Shown one piece after another: positions 1-7,670 of a stretch of DNA of 45,171 nt. Within the stretch, counting starts at the first letter, position 1. Each line of letters begins with the position of its first letter. The position numbers and the translations under genes are program-made. Below the pieces are notes generated by a model. That model did not search any database, was not told the DNA's origin, and saw only the letters and a list, made by a program, of their open reading frames with translations. The stretch comes from JBBTQJ01 sp038065755 (GTDB lineage Bacteria > Patescibacteriota > Minisyncoccia > Minisyncoccales > Staskawiczbacteraceae). The DNA lies in contig JBBTQJ010000015.1 of assembly GCA_038065755.1 (NCBI GenBank), positions 1 to 45,171 of the forward strand, in the 5' to 3' direction.

Positions 1-608
1 GACTGCTCTCCGCTGTCTGAAGCAATTATAGGCCTTGCGGGATCAAGCGATTTTACAAGCTTTATTTCTTTTTTCCAAAAATCTTTGTCTTGCCAAGGAC
101 ATTCGCCAAATTCAAACAATGGCTCGTTTTCCACCTGCCAGGCGATAATAGACGGAGAATCCTTATATCTTAATATAATTTTTTCTATATAATTTAACAA
201 TTCCTGCTGTTCTTCTTTTTTTGAAAAATTTTTAGCCCATTCCGGATCGTGGCATTCGGGCCATCTTCCTGTTTTAATTCCTAAAACAAAAATCATTTTT
301 ACTTCTCTTTTTTCTGCCTCTTTAACCTGCCAGTCTGTGTCGTCAAAATAATAATTGTTATTTTGTTTTTCAATCAAATCCCAATGGGTTATCAATTTTA
401 TCTGTTTTGTTTTTAAGTCGTCTAATATTGCCAAATATGTTTCTTTCCAGTCAAGTTTTAAACTTTCGGCTCCTTTCTGAGAGAAATTAACCCCAAAAAT
501 AACATTCTTCTGCCTTGGCGCTTTCCCCAAAAAAAAATAAGAGAAGACAACCAAAAATAAAATTAAGAAAACAAACAAAAAAAGTAAAAAAATTGTCATT
601 TTTTTCAT
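1..608 (-). CDS. Membrane-anchored glycosyl hydrolase, clan GH-A (partial)
   Basis: This gene runs off the window start, so only about 202 N-terminal residues are present. A hydrophobic segment at residues 5-27 follows two lysines and looks like a signal anchor, placing the enzyme outside the membrane. Residues 36-200 read like the first half of a TIM-barrel glycoside hydrolase; WQVENEP at 157-163 contains the Asn-Glu-Pro typical of the acid/base loop in clan GH-A (GH5, GH42 and relatives). The second catalytic Glu would lie beyond the window. The start codon at 606-608 overlaps the stop of the upstream GT-B-like gene by 4 bases (ATGA), suggesting coupled translation. Family assignment is inferred from one motif; the substrate cannot be told. 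Confidence 0.75.
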   Translation of the reverse strand, partial: MKKMTIFLLFLFVFLILFLVVFSYFFLGKAPRQKNVIFGVNFSQKGAESLKLDWKETYLAILDDLKTKQIKLITHWDLIEKQNNNYYFDDTDWQVKEAEKREVKMIFVLGIKTGRWPECHDPEWAKNFSKKEEQQELLNYIEKIILRYKDSPSIIAWQVENEPLFEFGECPWQDKDFWKKEIKLVKSLDPARPIIASDSGEQ

Positions 609-1894
609 GGCCTGTTTATAATTTTTTCTATGTTATATGCCCCCATTTTTTCTATTTCTACAAAACCCTGCATGGCCAATTCCGCGAAATCCCCGCCGTT
701 TAATAAATCAAAAAACCACTGGTCTGCATAAGCGGGATCTTCCTGGGAAACTCCGGCCCCAATGTGCAAAAGCCACCTCTTGTTAAAATCTTCCTGAGAG
801 CCTATTGACGAAGCAATTATTATGGGAATTCCAAGGCCTGCATAAAAAGAAAGCTCCGAAGGCTTTGTCCATAAAATATCTGTTTCGCGCAGGGCGCTGT
901 TAAATTTTTCAAAATATTCGTTTGTTGTTTTACCGAATAAAATGCTCACCCATCCGTCTAGTTTAAGCCCTTTGATATTGTTTGCAAAATATTTTTTTAA
1001 TTCTTCTCTTATTCCTATTGAAATAATTATCCTTAGCTTATTGTTTTTTATTTGATTTTTCAAGCTGTTAATCATTTTCAAGCATATTTCTTTCTGAGCG
1101 CCCGCTCCTCCTATAGAAAACATAATAGTAAGGGGATGATTTGGCTTTTCGGGCAACCGCCCCAAAAGCCCGCTGATTAAAGGGCTGTACATTTTTCTAT
1201 AATTTTTTTTTGGGTCAAGGTTTAAAAGCCGGTATCTTAAATCTTCTTTTAAAATTTCTGCGTCTTTGCCGATATTTTCTTTCGGCAAGGGATATCCTGT
1301 CAAAAAAATATTTTTAGGATCTGCGCCATAAAGCCTTAACCTGTCTCTAACCCATGTGCAAGGGACAAAATACTTGATTTTGCTTTTTTTGGGATCCAAA
1401 GAAACCCAGGCCCTTGCCACATCGGCGTCGCAGACAACGCAATAAATATCGTTTGGATAATTAAATGCTTCTGCTATAAAGGCCGGCGTGAAAAAAGTGC
1501 TTACTATTGGCAGAGGATTTTTTTTAAAACGGATAATCAAGTCCTTGCCCCATCCTTTTTTAATAAAATAAAAAATATTTTTAAGATTATAATTGGGGCG
1601 GGACAAATCTCTTTTTGGATAATATTTAAGAATTTTCTGAAATTCGTTAAGAATAAAAAAAACTATACTGCCAAAAACGGGCACCCTTTTAAACCTTGAA
1701 ATAAATTCATACAAAGCCCTTGTTGTATGCCAAACCTTTTTATCCTTTTTCGGAATTCCTTCGTAGCTATTGGCGTTAATAACTTTTTCGCCAAAAGCAA
1801 TATCTTTTAAGGGATAAGCTGTCCTCTGATGCCCATAACCCATATCCACCGCCACCAGCCAAACCTTCTTATTTTGATTATTTTCTGTTTCCAT
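605..1894 (-). CDS. GT-B-fold glycosyltransferase-like protein (DUF6938-like)
   Basis: The 429-residue protein starts with VAVDMGYGHQRTAYPL, which resembles the glycine-rich N-terminal loop of GT-B enzymes such as MGDG synthase and MurG. Later FSIGGAGAQ and DILWTKPSELSFYAGLGIP match the nucleotide-sugar half of that fold (loop after the first beta strand of domain 2, and the EX7E-like region). I recognise this as a protein recurrent in Parcubacteria and usually left as a domain of unknown function; activity on a lipid or glycan is inference. It is co-transcribed with the glycosyl hydrolase that overlaps its stop codon, so a role in envelope glycans or glycolipids is plausible. No signal peptide or clear membrane segment is visible. 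Confidence 0.6.
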   Translation of the reverse strand: METENNQNKKVWLVAVDMGYGHQRTAYPLKDIAFGEKVINANSYEGIPKKDKKVWHTTRALYEFISRFKRVPVFGSIVFFILNEFQKILKYYPKRDLSRPNYNLKNIFYFIKKGWGKDLIIRFKKNPLPIVSTFFTPAFIAEAFNYPNDIYCVVCDADVARAWVSLDPKKSKIKYFVPCTWVRDRLRLYGADPKNIFLTGYPLPKENIGKDAEILKEDLRYRLLNLDPKKNYRKMYSPLISGLLGRLPEKPNHPLTIMFSIGGAGAQKEICLKMINSLKNQIKNNKLRIIISIGIREELKKYFANNIKGLKLDGWVSILFGKTTNEYFEKFNSALRETDILWTKPSELSFYAGLGIPIIIASSIGSQEDFNKRWLLHIGAGVSQEDPAYADQWFFDLLNGGDFAELAMQGFVEIEKMGAYNIEKIINRP

Positions 1895-1926
1895 TAATAC
1901 AATTATACATCATTTTTAAAAAATTT

Positions 1927-3493
1927 TTAATACTTCCTTGTTATTTCTGTCTTATTTAAAAACCTGACAATAAAGCCGAGCAACAAATAAGAGGCCGCCA
2001 GCCAAAGCCAGGAAACGTTTTCTATATTTTTTATTGCCCAGGGCTGGGAAAATATGTCTATTACTTTTACAAAATAAAAAAGAAAAATCCAGCAGGGCAT
2101 AGAAACAATCCAGCCTAAAAATTGAAATATAGTTCCCAGGACAGATGATAAAAATCCAAAAATCATCAGCCAATAAACAATTGGCAAAACCAAAATATTT
2201 GTTATGGGTGAAACAAAAGATATGTTGCCAAAATTATACACCATAATAGGCATAGTGAAAATTTGAGCGGCAAAAGTTGTTGAAGCAATGGTTATAGTAT
2301 TTTTAAATTTATTCGTTTCCCATAAAAGTTGACGATCGCCAACTTTTATGGGAAACGCTTTTTTNNNNNNNNNNTTATACAAAAATTGCGCGCCAAGCAA
2401 TAATATATTTTTAATAAGAGGTTCAAAATAAATAAGCCCCAAGACAGCCAAAAACGAAAGTTGAAAGCCGACATCATAAAACAAAAGCAAGGGATTAAAA
2501 GCCAACATTACGGCTCCGGCCATTACTATTACCCTTGAACCCATGCTCTGCCTGCCTAATTTTTGGGCTAAAAGATAAAACCCTCCCATAATTCCCGCTC
2601 TCACTCCAGAAGAAGACATTCCGGTTAAAATAATATAAAAAGAAATAAAAATAATTGAAAAATAAAAAGCCTGCCCCCTCCATAAACCCAAATATATTAA
2701 TAAAGACATTAAAATAGCGCTTAAAATCACAATATGGGTTCCCGACACAGCTATAATATGGCGAAGCCCCGTGATATTAAGTTTATCTTTTAAATCCTGG
2801 CTTAACGCTCCATTGTCTCCAAGTATTGTTCCTTCTAAAATAGAACTATAGGGAGGTAAAAAATTTCTACGGATGCTTTCTCTTGATTTTTGTTTTAAAA
2901 ATAAAATTTTAGAATAAATTTTCTGCCACGCAAACGTCGGGCGTCCACTGTTTATCAGCTCAACTTTCGGAAAAGCCATAACAGAATAAATTCCGTCTTT
3001 TAACAAATAATTTTTATAATTAAACCCCCCAAATTCCTGGGGGGTTTCCAATTTTCCCGTAATTTTCACCTTGTCTAAATATCTGTATTCAGGATAACGT
3101 CCAACCGTTGCCAAGACAACTCCTTTTGGATTTTCTGTTTTTACTTTTATTTTCTGGAAAGTGTCTCTTATGTCCGGCTCGCTTATAACCTCCCCAATTA
3201 AAATAATNNNNNNNNNNAATTTCTGGTTTGTCGTTTAATTTTCTTAATTCATCGTTTTCAATTTTAAACTCGGCGATCTCGTTCCTTAAAATTCCTAAAA
3301 CTAAAAACAAAACGCAAAACCCCGCCACCGCCAATATATTAATATGTCTAAATAAAAAAGGCAGAAAAATCAACAAGACACCGATAAATAAAAATGCCCA
3401 CAAAAATATTTGCGGGACATTAATTGCCGAATTTATAAAAATTCCGATAATAAACGAAATGCAAAAATAAAAAAGTATTTTCGACGGAGTCAT
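1927..3493 (-). CDS. comEC: ComEC/Rec2 DNA-uptake channel, interrupted by two scaffold gaps
   Basis: ComEC forms the inner-membrane channel that imports single-stranded DNA in natural competence. The N-terminal part (about 3220-3493) holds hydrophobic helices starting MTPSKILFYFCISFIIG. After the gap at 3208-3217 the frame continues as the OB-fold-like segment (IILIGEVISEPDIRDTF, then YPEYRYLDKVKITGKL) and the competence domain (LRHIIAVSGTHIVILSAIL, SSSGVRAGIMGG, YDVGFQLSFLAVLGLI). The two halves are in different frames across the 10-N joint, so I read one gene whose gap length is arbitrary rather than two genes. A second 10-N run at 2365-2374 sits in the membrane domain beside a 44-bp palindrome. 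No C-terminal metallo-beta-lactamase domain is present; the protein ends after the last membrane helices. CPR bacteria commonly keep ComEC for nucleotide scavenging. Confidence 0.85.
2314..2357. repeat. 44-bp near-perfect palindrome inside comEC
   Basis: Arms of 18 bases starting CGTTTCCCATAAAAG pair perfectly; one mismatch flanks a CGATCG centre, giving 21 of 22 pairs. It is in frame on the comEC strand and lies 7 bases from the N run at 2365, so it may be a real in-gene palindromic element or a hairpin artefact at a contig end. Confidence 0.8.
2365..2374. other. Assembly gap (10 N)
   Basis: Ten N inside comEC. The fixed length of 10, identical to the gap at 3208, suggests a scaffold join of unknown true size. 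Confidence 0.95.
3208..3217. other. Assembly gap (10 N)
   Basis: Ten N inside comEC. Coding continues in a different frame on the other side, so the true gap length is not 10 modulo 3. Confidence 0.95.
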
Positions 3494-3526
3494 TGCTTAA
3501 TTTTTAATTCGAGGTTAAATTATATT

Positions 3527-4222
3527 TCACCTAATCTGGCAAATTTTAAAATACGGGCTTATTTCTTTTTTTACCTCCTCTAAAAAAATATCAGGATGCG
3601 GCTTTGTTTTTTCAAACTTTGGGTCAATGGTTTTTTCCGGCCTGAAGTTTTGCAGATAGTACTTCACTTCCGGCCCCCCTATCCATTTGGCAATTTCCAA
3701 AAAGTCTTCTTTCTCGTGAACGCCCGGGACCACCGTTGTGCGGAACTCAGAATTTATTTGACTTCTTTTTAGAATATCAACGCTGTTTTTGATATTCTCT
3801 ATATTGCATTCGCCAAAATATCCTGAATATTTTTCTATGGGAAGTTTTATATCCATAGCAACATAATCAATTTGTTTTTTTAAGATTAAATCTTCAAGCA
3901 TTTTCGGGTTAGAACCATTGGTGTCAAGCTTTATAAAATATCCCAAATTTTTAATTTTTTCTATAAACTTTGTCAAATCTTTGTTCGTTGACGGTTCTCC
4001 CCCCGTAACACAAACCCCATCTAAAAACTCTTTTCTTTCTTTTAAAAAATCAAAAAATTCTTTTTCTGAAATTCGCGGCTGTTTTATAATTTTTGCCGGT
4101 AAAACAAGCTCTGAATTATAACACCAGCCGCACCTAAAATTGCATCCGGCTAAAAAAACTGTGCAAGCCAGCTTACCTGGATAATCTATTAAAGTTGTTT
4201 TTTGCAATCCGCCAATTATCAT
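3527..4222 (-). CDS. nrdG: Anaerobic ribonucleotide reductase activating protein NrdG
   Basis: This radical-SAM enzyme installs the glycyl radical on NrdD. The 231-residue protein carries the CxxxCxxC cluster motif as CNFRCGWC (Cys27, Cys31, Cys34) and the SAM-binding VTGGEPS about 45 residues later. The opening GGLQKTTLIDYPGKLACTVF is typical of the group that also covers pyruvate formate-lyase activases, but the neighbour nrdD, 66 bases upstream on the same strand, settles the partner. A terminator-like hairpin lies between nrdD and nrdG, which could lower NrdG relative to NrdD. The stop codon is TAG. Confidence 0.93.
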   Translation of the reverse strand: MIIGGLQKTTLIDYPGKLACTVFLAGCNFRCGWCYNSELVLPAKIIKQPRISEKEFFDFLKERKEFLDGVCVTGGEPSTNKDLTKFIEKIKNLGYFIKLDTNGSNPKMLEDLILKKQIDYVAMDIKLPIEKYSGYFGECNIENIKNSVDILKRSQINSEFRTTVVPGVHEKEDFLEIAKWIGGPEVKYYLQNFRPEKTIDPKFEKTKPHPDIFLEEVKKEISPYFKICQIR

Positions 4223-4246
4223 ACAATTGAGTATCTTTACTATACC

Positions 4247-4278
4247 AAAAAACCGCCTTATATTAAAGCGGTTTTTTT
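4247..4278 (-). terminator. Rho-independent terminator between nrdD and nrdG
   Basis: Stem AAAAAACCGC with GCGGTTTTTT around an 11-base loop; T runs on both strands make it potentially bidirectional. It sits directly after the nrdD stop, so readthrough would be needed to transcribe nrdG from the nrdD promoter. Confidence 0.75.
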
Positions 4279-4288
4279 GTATTTGGTT

Positions 4289-6415
4289 TTAAGCCAACGC
4301 CGGGGTTTTATATTCTTTTCTTTCTTTATATTCTTGTTTTTTACCTTTATTCCATTGCTGAACAGGCCTTATATATCCCACAATTCTTGTATAAACTTCG
4401 CAGGGCTGTTTTATGGCGCATTTCGGGCATTCAAAATGTTCGCCGTCTAAATATCCGTGAGAGGGGCAAATAGAAAAGGTTGGGGTTAGGGTAATATACG
4501 GCAAATGAAATTTTTCAAATGCTCTTTTGACTAAATTTTTTGCCATTTGAGGGTCTGAAATTCTCTCTCCTAAAAATAAATGCAAAACTGTTCCTCCTGT
4601 ATATTTTGTTTGGAGTTCGTCTTGTAATTTTAGCGCCTCAAAGGGGTCTGTGGTATAGTCAACCGGCAAATGAGTTGAATTTGTATAATAAGGAATTTCT
4701 TTTGTGCCAGCTGTAATAATATCCGGATATTTTTCTCTGTCGGTTCTTGCCTGGCGATAACTTGTTCCTTCGCCGGGCGTTGCCTCTAAATTATACATAT
4801 TGCCTGTTTTTTCCTGGAATTTAACCATTTTTTCTCTCATAAAATCTAATACTTCTAAAGCAAGTTTTTTTCCGTTTTTTGAAGATATATCCTCTCCTAA
4901 AAAATTTAAAAGGGCTTCGTTCATCCCTATTAATCCAATTGTTGAAAAATGATTTCCAAAATAAGAATTTCTAATGCTTTTAACGCCGTCTAAATAGTGC
5001 CTTGAGAAAGGATAAAGTCCTTTTTCTATAAAGTTTTCCAGGGCTTTTCTTTTTATTTCTAAAGACTCTTTTGCCAAGTCCATTAAATGCCCCAGTCTTT
5101 CAAAAAAATCTTTTTTAGTTTTAGAAAGATATCCGATTCTCGGCAAATTCATAGTCACCACTCCAATACTGCCGGTAAGGGGCTGTGAACCAAATAATCC
5201 GCCACCCCTCATTAAAAGTTCTTTGTTGTTCAAACGAAGCCGACAACACATACTTCTGAAATCTTCCGGCTTCATATCTGACTGCAAAAAATTTGAAAAA
5301 TAATTTATTCCGTATTTGGCCGTTGCTTCCCACATTGCGTTAAGGTTGGGATTGTCCCATTCAAAATCTTTTGTGACAGAAACGGTAGGGATTGGAAAAG
5401 TAAAAGGCCTTCCCTTGGAATCTCCCTCCATTAAACCTTCATAAAAGGCCTTAATAAACATATCCATTTCCGGCTGAAATTCTCCGTAGGTTTCATTTTG
5501 CGGTTCTCCTCCGATTATTACAGGCTGTTTTGCTAAAAACGATGGCGGTTTAATATCTAAAGAAACGTTTAAAAAGGGTGTTTGAAAACCAACGCGGGTT
5601 GGCACCATACAGTTGTACAAAAATTCCTGCATTGCCTGTTTTACTTGTTTATAAGTTAAATTATCGTATCTGATAAACGGGGCCAAAAGGGTGTCAAAAT
5701 TAGAAACAGCGTTGGCTCCGGCTGTTTCTCCCTGAAGAGTATATAAAACATTTACCAGCTGGCCTAAGGCGGTTCTTAAATGTTTTGGCGGCTTGCATTC
5801 TATTTTTCCCATTACTCCGCCAAAGCCCCTTCTTAAAAAATCATATAAATCCCAGCCGGCGCAATACGGCGAAAGAAGTTCTAAGTTATGAATATGAAAA
5901 TCCTCGTTAAAGGCCGCCTCTCTTACTTCTTTGGGATAAATTTTGTTAAGCCAGTATTTTTTTGAAACATAAGAGCCGACATACTGATTTAATCCCTGCA
6001 AAGAAAAGGTCATATTGGCGTTTTCAGCAATCTGCCAGTCAAGTTCTTTTAAATAACTGTCAATTTTATCTGAAGATTCGTCAGAGATTACTCCCAGTTC
6101 TCTGATTTTTCTTCTTTGATCTCTATATAATATATAGGCTCTAGCCGTATCAACCAGGCCTTCTAAAATTAAAACCTCTTCCACGATATCTTGGATTTGC
6201 TCAACAGTGGGAATTTCTTCTTTTTTAAAGCGCCTGTTTAAAATTTCTATTGCTTTCTCTGATGCTTTTCTGGATTTTATACCATCGCCCTGTCCAGCGG
6301 CTGTAATTGCCTTAAAAACAGCATCTGTGATTTTTTGCTGCAAAAACTCAACAATAGAGCCGTCTCTTTTTTGGACTTTTGTTATATGGTTTGTTATTTT
6401 ATTTGCTTTTTTCAT
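4289..6415 (-). CDS. nrdD: Anaerobic ribonucleoside-triphosphate reductase NrdD (class III)
   Basis: NrdD reduces ribonucleoside triphosphates to dNTPs without oxygen using a glycyl radical. The 708-residue protein has an N-terminal ATP-cone (about residues 12-100, VQKRDGSIVEF onward), the catalytic barrel, a C-terminal zinc site (ICPSHGY and ECPKC, around Cys650, Cys663 and Cys666) and the glycyl-radical motif RIVGYIRPVQ, where Gly680 matches Gly681 of the E. coli enzyme. Full length for the family. A near-consensus promoter with a 16-base spacer lies 108 bases upstream, next to a perfect DnaA box and an NrdR-box-like palindrome. Together with NrdG it points to a strictly anaerobic lifestyle. 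No Shine-Dalgarno is visible before the chosen ATG. Confidence 0.96.
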   Translation of the reverse strand: MKKANKITNHITKVQKRDGSIVEFLQQKITDAVFKAITAAGQGDGIKSRKASEKAIEILNRRFKKEEIPTVEQIQDIVEEVLILEGLVDTARAYILYRDQRRKIRELGVISDESSDKIDSYLKELDWQIAENANMTFSLQGLNQYVGSYVSKKYWLNKIYPKEVREAAFNEDFHIHNLELLSPYCAGWDLYDFLRRGFGGVMGKIECKPPKHLRTALGQLVNVLYTLQGETAGANAVSNFDTLLAPFIRYDNLTYKQVKQAMQEFLYNCMVPTRVGFQTPFLNVSLDIKPPSFLAKQPVIIGGEPQNETYGEFQPEMDMFIKAFYEGLMEGDSKGRPFTFPIPTVSVTKDFEWDNPNLNAMWEATAKYGINYFSNFLQSDMKPEDFRSMCCRLRLNNKELLMRGGGLFGSQPLTGSIGVVTMNLPRIGYLSKTKKDFFERLGHLMDLAKESLEIKRKALENFIEKGLYPFSRHYLDGVKSIRNSYFGNHFSTIGLIGMNEALLNFLGEDISSKNGKKLALEVLDFMREKMVKFQEKTGNMYNLEATPGEGTSYRQARTDREKYPDIITAGTKEIPYYTNSTHLPVDYTTDPFEALKLQDELQTKYTGGTVLHLFLGERISDPQMAKNLVKRAFEKFHLPYITLTPTFSICPSHGYLDGEHFECPKCAIKQPCEVYTRIVGYIRPVQQWNKGKKQEYKERKEYKTPALA

Positions 6416-6529
6416 TGATAAAAAATTGATAAAAAAATGGCCTTAGCCCTTGATTGTTGTAATACTTTAAAATTTTAAAAAAATAAAAAATTTAAACAAC
6501 AAATTTTTTACCTTTCATAAGATTATTCC

Positions 6530-6557
6530 ATTTTACCTTATCAAAAAAACGGGTCAA
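6530..6557 (-). promoter_or_regulatory. Sigma70-type promoter of nrdD
   Basis: On the minus strand TTGACC (6557-6552) and TAAAAT (6535-6530) are separated by 16 bases, giving a start near 6523 and a leader of about 108 bases. Confidence 0.6.
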
Positions 6558-6569
6558 GCCCCACTTAAA

Positions 6570-6588
6570 ACACAAAATCTGTGGATAA
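6570..6588 (-). promoter_or_regulatory. DnaA box and NrdR-box-like site upstream of nrdD
   Basis: The minus strand at 6588-6580 reads TTATCCACA, a perfect DnaA box. It overlaps ACACAAAATCTGTG (6570-6583), an imperfect palindrome resembling the NrdR operator consensus. DnaA and NrdR both control nrd genes in model bacteria. A single box of each kind, no binding data; the overlap is seen, the regulation is inferred. Confidence 0.4.
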
Positions 6589-6622
6589 GTATAAACTATG
6601 CCCCATTGGGGCAACAATAAAC

Positions 6623-6650
6623 AAAAAATACTCTTTTTTGAGTATTTTTT
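6623..6650. terminator. Bidirectional terminator-like hairpin
   Basis: AAAAAATACTC pairs over 11 bases with GAGTATTTTTT around a six-T loop. It separates the nrdD promoter region from the Lys-rich gene ending at 6705. A small hairpin GCCCC-ATT-GGGGC lies at 6600-6612. Confidence 0.6.
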
Positions 6651-6660
6651 GCAATTAATT

Positions 6661-6694
6661 TGCCAGAATTTCTACGATCGTAGAAATTCTGGCA
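6661..6694. repeat. 34-bp perfect palindrome centred on ACGATCGT
   Basis: Each 17-base arm (TGCCAGAATTTCTACGA) matches its complement perfectly with no loop. It lies just past the end of the Lys-rich gene at 6705 and has no T run of its own. The central CGATCG is shared with palindromes at 2314, 35714 and 36456. Confidence 0.85.
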
Positions 6695-6704
6695 CAACTT
6701 TATT

Positions 6705-6929
6705 TTAAATCGCGGCTATTTTTGCCATAAAATAATCAAATTTTTCCTTGCTGATGTCTATGATTGCTTTTATTTTTCTGGAAACTTTCCTTTTTTTCTT
6801 CACAACAATCTTTTTCTTGGCAACAGGCTTTTTCTTTTTTGCGACAATCTTTTTCTTGACAACTATTTTCTTTTTTCTGGCAATGGGCCTTTTCTTAGCC
6901 GCGGCTTTCTTCTTTTTATTTTTTTTCAT
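6705..6929 (-). CDS. Lysine-rich histone-H1-like small basic protein
   Basis: The 74-residue protein is about half lysine and is built of repeats such as KKKIVVKKK, KKIVAKKK and KKKPVAKKK, followed by a short less repetitive tail with ISKEKFDYFMAKIA. Composition resembles the Lys/Ala/Val C-terminal tails of bacterial histone H1-like proteins, which bind DNA or RNA through charge. It could compact the nucleoid, but nothing beyond composition supports that. It is 30 bases downstream of the acidic protein at 6960 on the same strand, an odd pairing of a strongly basic and a strongly acidic product. Confidence 0.65.
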   Translation of the reverse strand: MKKNKKKKAAAKKRPIARKKKIVVKKKIVAKKKKPVAKKKIVVKKKRKVSRKIKAIIDISKEKFDYFMAKIAAI

Positions 6930-6959
6930 ATTTTTTATAAATTAATTTACCGCGACTTT

Positions 6960-7469
6960 CTAAATCCCGTTAAGTTTATCTTTTAACCCATCTATTTGTT
7001 TTTTTACCAATTGTTCCTGTTTTTGTTTTTGTAATCTCTCGATCGCCAGCCGCCTTTCCTCATTTATTTCATGAAGTTTATCATCCACTTCCTTAACCAT
7101 TATTTCTTCCATAGTTAAATCTGCTTTATCCGGGCTGGCTCTTAAAATTTTAGACTCCGCACTCTGCAATAAATCTAATTTGATTCCATCGGCAACTATC
7201 ATATCTTCTCCACCTAATTGTCTCGTTATTTCGTCAGATATATCCAAAGCTTTTTTTTTGCGATCCCTATAGCGAGATTCTATTTTATCTAATTCTATTT
7301 TTTCCTCTGGATTTGATATTTCTTCTGGTTTTGGTGCTAACTCCGATTCCTTTTTCTCTTCTTCGGCTAAAATTAATTCTTCTGCCTCTTGAACCGGTTT
7401 TTCTTCCTCTGGCGGTAGTTCTTCTTCTGACGACACTAGTTCTTCTTCGTGTCTATTTATTTCTGACAT
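6960..7469 (-). CDS. Glu-rich hypothetical protein with coiled-coil C-terminus
   Basis: The 169-residue protein has a disordered acidic N-terminal third (runs of EEE, PEEE and AEE over residues 7-65) and a helical remainder with heptad-like spacing (DDKLHEINEERRLAIERLQ) predicted to form a coiled coil. I do not recognise a family. Similar acidic N-terminal tails occur in the hypothetical proteins at 29042, 30209 and 44328, suggesting a compositional habit of this genome. It precedes the basic protein at 6705 and may be co-transcribed with it. Confidence 0.6.
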   Translation of the reverse strand: MSEINRHEEELVSSEEELPPEEEKPVQEAEELILAEEEKKESELAPKPEEISNPEEKIELDKIESRYRDRKKKALDISDEITRQLGGEDMIVADGIKLDLLQSAESKILRASPDKADLTMEEIMVKEVDDKLHEINEERRLAIERLQKQKQEQLVKKQIDGLKDKLNGI

Positions 7470-7510
7470 AAAATTTTTAATTTAAATTTTAATTATTATT
7501 TTCGACCTTT

Positions 7511-7670
7511 AGACCTGTTGCGAAATAAGAATTCGCGCCTAAATTTGAAATTTTGGCTGCAAAATCATAAAATCTCGTCGGCTTATACTCTGTATAAACC
7601 TCCTCGATTTTCTGATTTTTCTCTCAAAATTTCTGCATTTCGCTTGCTAATTTTATTTCGCAACAGGTCT
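7511..7670 (-). mobile_element. 160-bp MITE-like element, copy 1 (after ftsZ)
   Basis: Terminal inverted repeats start AGACCTGTTGCGAAATAA at both ends. Read on the minus strand it matches copy 2 (18210-18369) at about 141 of 160 positions by eye with no gaps. Two conserved inner blocks exist: TTAGCAAGCGAAAT and a central hairpin GGTTTATAC-AG(A)-GTATAAGCC. There is no coding capacity. TTA flanks the inner GACC...GGTC core on both sides, as expected for TNA-target duplications of IS5-like transposons; the family link is inference. Its last base is shared with the ftsZ stop codon. Confidence 0.85.

Noticed and set aside
3025..3052. CCCCCC/GGGGGG palindrome in comEC as an inserted element
   Set aside because: It codes TPQEFGGFNYKNYL, which is conserved in ComEC N-terminal domains.
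6580..6588. Replication origin based on the DnaA box
   Set aside because: Only one perfect box lies in this region and no dnaA, dnaN or AT-rich unwinding array is near; TTATCCACA at 10331 lies inside ybeY coding sequence.
6748..6945. Phe-rich open frame on the + strand
   Set aside because: Mirror of the lysine codons of the minus-strand basic protein.
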